Shown here piece by piece: positions 5,401-8,346 of a stretch of DNA of 8,346 nucleotides; positions within the stretch are counted from its first letter, which is position 1, and each line of letters starts with the position of its first letter. This DNA comes from Trebonia sp. (GTDB taxonomy: Bacteria; Actinomycetota; Actinomycetes; Streptosporangiales; Streptosporangiaceae). A program made the position numbers and the translations under genes. Under the pieces are notes generated by a model. That model had not been told where the DNA came from. It saw nothing but the letters and a program-made list of their open reading frames with translations, and made no database searches. The stretch is taken from the NCBI GenBank assembly GCA_030038035.1, contig JASHPP010000712.1, positions 1-8,346 of the forward strand. Reading direction: 5' to 3'.

Positions 5401-5520
5401 GACGGGGACCGCCGCCAGGAATCAGTGTGTGCCGTTAGTGCCCGTGTAGGGGCAGACGCCAAGTTTCCACACGCCGGGGCGAACCGGAAGCTCACCATCG
5501 AGGTTGACGTGAACCTGTGA
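5356..5520 (+). CDS. Possible 54-residue ORF across the cassette junction
   Basis: An ATG inside the right-end repeat opens a frame MQKWNHAWAALPRVRDGDRR that runs to ARVGADAKFPHAGANRKLTI and ends EVDVNL-TGA at 5518-5520. I do not recognise the product. No convincing ribosome binding site precedes the ATG. The C-terminal part reads like the end of a real protein, so this may be the tail of a lost gene carried by cassette 3. An overlapping minus-strand frame is also open, so coding evidence is weak. The remaining 5521-5659 holds no gene that I recognise. Confidence 0.25.
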   Translation: MQKWNHAWAALPRVRDGDRRQESVCAVSARVGADAKFPHAGANRKLTIEVDVNL

Positions 5521-5659
5521 TCGGTGTCGTTTCTCAGTGAATCTGTCGGTGAGGGGGCATCGTTGATCTGGAGTCCGACAATCTGCGGGCCGCCTGCTGT
5601 TGTTCGGCGTCTTTCATCTGAAGTGTCGGTTTTCGGGGCTGGGGACTCAGGCTCCGCGT

Positions 5660-6090
5660 TCAGCCTGGCCTTTCCATGTCGATGGACTCGACGGCACCGT
5701 AACGGTCGAACGTCTCCATATGCCGGCCGGTCTCGGTGAAGCCGAGGCGCCAGTACAGGCGGATGGCGCGTTCGTTGAAGGCCGCGACATAGAGCACTAC
5801 GCGGCGCTGGCCGTAGATGGAGCGGGCGAACTCCAGGCCGCCCGCACGAACTGCTCGCCAAGCCCGCGACCGGTGAGATCCGGCCGCAGGCCGAGTCCGT
5901 AGAACAGCGCGTCGTCCCACAGATCGAAGAAGTAGAAGCCGATGAGGGCACCCTCGTCGTCACGCCCGGCGAAGAAGAGTTCGGGGTTCTTCACGGGCCG
6001 GCCGTCGCCGTCGTAGAAGTCGTAGGGCGGGTCGTAGCGCCAAGCGTCGCGTTCGCGGAACATGGCCTTGTCCGCCGCCTCGATCCTCAC
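5660..6090 (-). pseudogene. GNAT N-acetyltransferase, single-base frameshift
   Basis: A small acetyltransferase of the Gcn5-related fold, which transfers acetyl from acetyl-CoA to an amine; the substrate is unknown. From a GTG at 6090 it reads VRIEAADKAMFRERDAWRYD and later KNPELFFAGRDDEGALIGFY, then the acetyl-CoA loop RPDLTGRGLGEQFVRA. At about 5837-5843 the frame shifts: the sequence has GCGGCC where GCGGGCC would restore GLEFARSIYGQRRVVLYVAA. The other frame then carries the motif NERAIRLYWRLGFTETGRHM to the TGA at 5660. Restoring one G gives a normal-sized GNAT of about 143 residues. A sequencing error in a G-run cannot be excluded. The family is certain; the start is less so, with only a GGGGG run upstream. 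Confidence 0.82.
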
Positions 6091-6379
6091 CGCTGCCCCC
6101 GTCCCGGACGCCGGTCCCGCTCCATCAGCCCGATTCTCCCACGGCGCACCGTCTCGTCTCACGGAACATGTCGGACACACCGCCACACCCGGCATCATCG
6201 CCGCCCTCGCCACCGGACCCCGCACCGACAACGACACCGCGTATGGAACCTGACACACGACCCTATTTAGTCGGTTCTGCACCCGGTGATTTCCTGCGGT
6301 GACGGATGAGACGGGGTGAGGCTGGTGCGTGGCCTGCGGCCGCATCACCGGAACCCAGGCGCCGGTCACGCCCTGGCTT

Positions 6380-6412
6380 CGGCAAAGGTCTATGACGCAA
6401 AACTGGAACCAC
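6380..6412 (+). repeat. Cassette right-end repeat, copy 3
   Basis: CGGCAAAGGTCTATGACGC through CTGGAACCAC, followed two bases later by CTGCG. About 21 of 28 positions match the copy at 4473-4500, including the GACGCAAAA block and the TGGAA-CAC end. It marks the right boundary of the whole array. An ATG at 6392-6394 within it is in frame with the DUF222-HNH 3' segment and could serve as a start for a truncated HNH protein (MTQNWNHPCELL). Confidence 0.75.
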
Positions 6413-6414
6413 CC

Positions 6415-7032
6415 CTGCGAGCTGCTGATCCGCGCCAGGATGGTGCCGGACCGGGCCGGCGCCGGCACCCAGGTGATCGCGCACATCCCGTTTCCCTGGC
6501 TGCGCTCCCAGCCCGGCGCCTCGGCGATCGAGGAGGCCTGGCTCGGCGCCCGCGCCGGGCAGGCCGGCTACCTGACCGGCGCCGGCGCCGAGACCGCCGC
6601 CTGCGACGCGATGATCGTCCCGGTCGTCACCGGCCACGCCGACATGACCGTGATCGACCAGATCATCGAGCTGGCCCTGGCCGCCGGCGAACAGCCCGCC
6701 CGGCCGCTGTCCCCGCAGGCGCGGGCCGCGCTCCGCTACGCGATCGCCCGGCTGGCCATCGACTTCGTCTCCGGCCCGCACGGCCTGGCCGCCGTGCTGC
6801 GCACCCGGCTGCTGTCCCCGCCGTACGCCACGCCGAGCCTGCCGCTGGACGTGGGGTACTCCGAGACCATCCCGGCGGCCGTCCGCCGGGCCGTGCTGCT
6901 GCGCGACAAGGCCTGCGCCTGGCCGCGGTGCGGCCGCCCCGCCGCCTGGTGCGACGTGCACCACCTGCGGCACAAGAAAGACGGCGGCACCACCAGCGTC
7001 CACAATTGTGTCCTGCTATGCCAGTTCCACCA
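6415..7032 (+). pseudogene. DUF222-HNH gene, 3' segment with HNH domain
   Basis: This continues the gene begun at 353. From TGC at 6416 it reads CELLIRARMVPDRAGAGTQV and, after about 205 residues, reaches the HNH nuclease module: CAWPRC, then CDVHHLRHKKDGG, VHNC and LLCQFH. These hold the two CxxC/H zinc ligand pairs, the catalytic His in DVHH and the Asn. The segment has no frameshift. Joined to the 5' segment through LQLG it would give 447 residues up to the next interruption. At 7032/7033 group II intron 2 cuts the gene inside the final CxxHH motif; the remaining 3' exon is outside the window. In the unspliced sequence the frame runs on into the intron and stops at about 7120. HNH domains nick or cut DNA using one metal ion. 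Confidence 0.9.
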
Positions 7033-8346
7033 GTGCGCCACGAGGCGCTGCTGTTCAAGGTTCGATTTCCGGATGGGGGTGAGAGACCCCCGTCGCCTTG
7101 CTGTCGCAGCAGCGGGGTGAAGCTGAGGGCAGCCTGAGCCGGGGGTCGCCGGGGAGGGCGGGAGCAGCCCTGACGAAGTCGCGTCGGCCTGGCACTGCCG
7201 GATGGGCCGGGCGCGGTGAGCGAGGCGGGAAGGTACACGCGAGGAACCGGTGTTGTTACGCCTCTTGAATTGGCGCCAGCTCAAATCCGGCGGATAGGGG
7301 CTGGTTCGCGGTGCGCACCCGCCTCCTCAGCACGAGACGGGGAACTCCGGTCCGGGTTTTGGTGGCCTGGGATGGGAGGCCACGGTGAAGTGCTGCGGGG
7401 CAGCCGTGGCGAGGCCGCAGGGGCAGAGCCGGGTGCCTAGCCCGCCGACCGGACAGCAGTGAACGTGGGAACCGCCCGCGTCCGTTCCGTCTTCGCCTCC
7501 CGGCCAGGGAGGCGGGGGCGGATAGGCGCGACGCCGGCCGAAGGGCGCGGGCGGGGCGGAGCCGCCGTAGTACTCCGGGGCCGGGAGAGCCGGCCGCATG
7601 GGGAAGGGCGGCAGCGTGTCAGATAAGAGAGGAGCTGCAATGCCCGAAGGCGCGCCGGGGAATCCCGGCGCTCTCCCTGCGGGGGGAGTACGGGGGATGC
7701 AGGCCAAACTGCACCGCTGGGCGGGAGAAGACCCCTCCCGCCGGTTCGGTGACCTGTTCAACCTCGTCTGCGACCCGTACTTCCTGGCTGAGGCGTGGAT
7801 GCGCGTCAGCGGGAACCGGGGAGCGCGGACGCCCGGCATCGACGGGGTGAGCGTCGCCCAGGTCGAGCGCCGGGACGGGGGCGTGAGCGGCTTCCTGGCC
7901 GAGATCCGGGGCCTGCTGAGGTCCGGTGAGTACCGGGCGTCGGAGGTCCGGCAGGTGATGATCCCGAAGCGGAACGGGAAACTCCGCAAGCTCGGGATCC
8001 CCACCCTGGCCGACCGGGTAGTCCAGGCATCGCTCAAGCTGGTCCTGGAACCCATCTTCGAGGCGGACTTCCAGCCGTGCTCGTACGGGTTCCGGCCAGG
8101 CCGGAGAGCGCAGGACGCGATAGCCGAGATCCACCATCTGTCAACAGGGACCAGGAAGTTCCACTGGATCCTGGAGGCTGACATCAGGGCGTGCTTCGAC
8201 GAGATCGACCACACGGCCCTGATGGACCGCTTTCGCGGTCGGGTCAAGGACAAGCAGGTATGCGCTCTGGTCAAGTCGTTCATCAAGGCCGGAATCATGA
8301 CCCAGACCGGCGACCGGGAGGACTCCCTGACCGGCACCCCGCAAGG
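7033..8346 (+). mobile_element. Group II intron 2, 5' part (continues past window)
   Basis: A second group II intron starts with GTGCGCC at 7033, in the same orientation as the DUF222-HNH gene. Its first 16 nt (GTGCGCCACGAGGCGC) are identical to those of intron 1; after that the two differ. The gene-free stretch 7033-7639 represents ribozyme domains I-III, with a clear GGGGGT (7075-7080)/ACCCCC (7086-7091) hairpin. The RT gene follows; domains V and VI and the 3' exon are not in the window. The different RT sequence shows that this is a separate element and not a copy of intron 1. Confidence 0.85.
7640..8346 (+). CDS. ltrA: Group II intron RT/maturase (intron 2), N-terminal 235 residues
   Basis: A second intron-encoded reverse transcriptase, open to the right edge. 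The ATG at 7640 has a good AGAGGAG at 7628-7634; an in-frame GTG at 7616 is an alternative. RT blocks 0-3 are seen: NRGARTPGIDGVSV (59-72), VMIPKRNGKLRKLGIPTLAD (106-125), LEPIFEADFQPCSYGFRPGR (136-155) and WILEADIRACFDEIDH (176-191). It ends in TGTPQ, the start of block 4. The catalytic YADD, X and endonuclease regions would follow outside the window. It is only distantly similar to the RT of intron 1: LEPIFEADF-CSYGFRPGR here versus LEAIYEPQF-RSHGFRKGR there. No defect is seen in the part present. Confidence 0.92.
   Translation, partial: MPEGAPGNPGALPAGGVRGMQAKLHRWAGEDPSRRFGDLFNLVCDPYFLAEAWMRVSGNRGARTPGIDGVSVAQVERRDGGVSGFLAEIRGLLRSGEYRASEVRQVMIPKRNGKLRKLGIPTLADRVVQASLKLVLEPIFEADFQPCSYGFRPGRRAQDAIAEIHHLSTGTRKFHWILEADIRACFDEIDHTALMDRFRGRVKDKQVCALVKSFIKAGIMTQTGDREDSLTGTPQ

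Larger units (their letters stand above)
5376..6414. mobile_element. Cassette 3 (GNAT cargo)
   Basis: The third unit runs from the diverged left end at 5376 to the right-end repeat at 6385-6412, after which the DUF222 gene resumes at CTGCG 6415. It carries a minus-strand GNAT acetyltransferase with one frameshift. Both ends are more diverged than those of cassettes 1 and 2, and the cargo is broken, so this unit may be the oldest. There are about 280 nt on the left and about 290 nt on the right of the gene without recognised content. On the minus strand a TAAATA within about 6265-6270 could be a -10 element for the GNAT gene. Confidence 0.5.

Noticed and set aside
3496..6419. Classical integron with attC sites
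   Set aside because: No GTTRRRY core sites with paired R'/R'' boxes, no long imperfect palindromes at the junctions, and no IntI gene in the window.
3496..6419. Cassettes as ordinary IS elements or a composite transposon
   Set aside because: The two ends of each unit are not inverted repeats and no transposase frame is present. Relation of the right-end repeat to IS21-like termini was considered and cannot be excluded without a search.
3496..6419. CRISPR array from the repeated sequences
   Set aside because: The repeats are about 0.9-1.0 kb apart, diverged, and separated by genes; there are no short regular spacers.
6316..7137. Second plus-strand frame of 273 codons over the HNH segment
   Set aside because: Arg/Pro/Gly-rich shadow of the real DUF222-HNH frame, which contains the HNH motifs.

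Overview
The window is very GC-rich DNA with strong third-position G/C, GGAGG-type ribosome binding sites and GTG starts. It carries a DUF222/13E12-HNH gene and actinobacterial-type toxin-antitoxin genes. Together these point to a high-GC Actinomycetota chromosome, probably a filamentous actinomycete; I cannot name the genus. It is an accessory region built around one host gene.

Layout. (1) Positions 1-100, minus strand: the first 33 codons of a UvrA-like ABC ATPase, running off the left edge. (2) 101-352: divergent intergenic region with an 11-bp repeat at a 21-bp period and a cluster of TACTAG/CTAGTA and AGAACCGGTTCT palindromes. (3) 353-1067: the 5' part of a DUF222/13E12-HNH endonuclease gene. 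(4) 1068-3485: a complete group II intron whose reverse transcriptase/maturase (591 aa, YADD, C-terminal HNH domain) lies in domain IV; domains V and VI are clear. (5) 3486-3499: a 14-nt piece of the DUF222 gene. (6) 3496-6419: three tandem gene cassettes of about 1 kb. They carry a HigB-HigA toxin-antitoxin pair fused by a 16-bp tandem duplication, an MntA-HepT (MNT/HEPN) pair, and a frameshifted GNAT acetyltransferase. All boundaries carry related sequence around CTGCG or CTGGG. (7) 6415-7032: the DUF222 gene resumes with its HNH domain. (8) 7033-8346: a second group II intron, inserted inside the last HNH metal-finger motif; its RT runs off the right edge.

The central observation is that removing intron 1 and everything between the CTGCG at 3496 and the CTGCG at 6415 restores an uninterrupted DUF222 frame, reading HDALQLGC then ELLIRARMVPDRAG. 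The cargo is therefore a precise insertion at a short core inside a conserved gene. It is arranged as a promoter-containing, integron-like cassette array with no recombinase gene in the window. The cassette-end sequences also resemble the DUF222 target on both sides of the core. I know of no described system that matches this, but I could not search databases. Remnants of IS ends inside a degraded gene remain an alternative.

Functionally, the DUF222 gene acts as a landing site for mobile DNA. The two toxin-antitoxin pairs could stabilise the array. The two introns could in principle be removed from RNA, but splicing intron 1 alone still leaves a stop inside the first cassette end.
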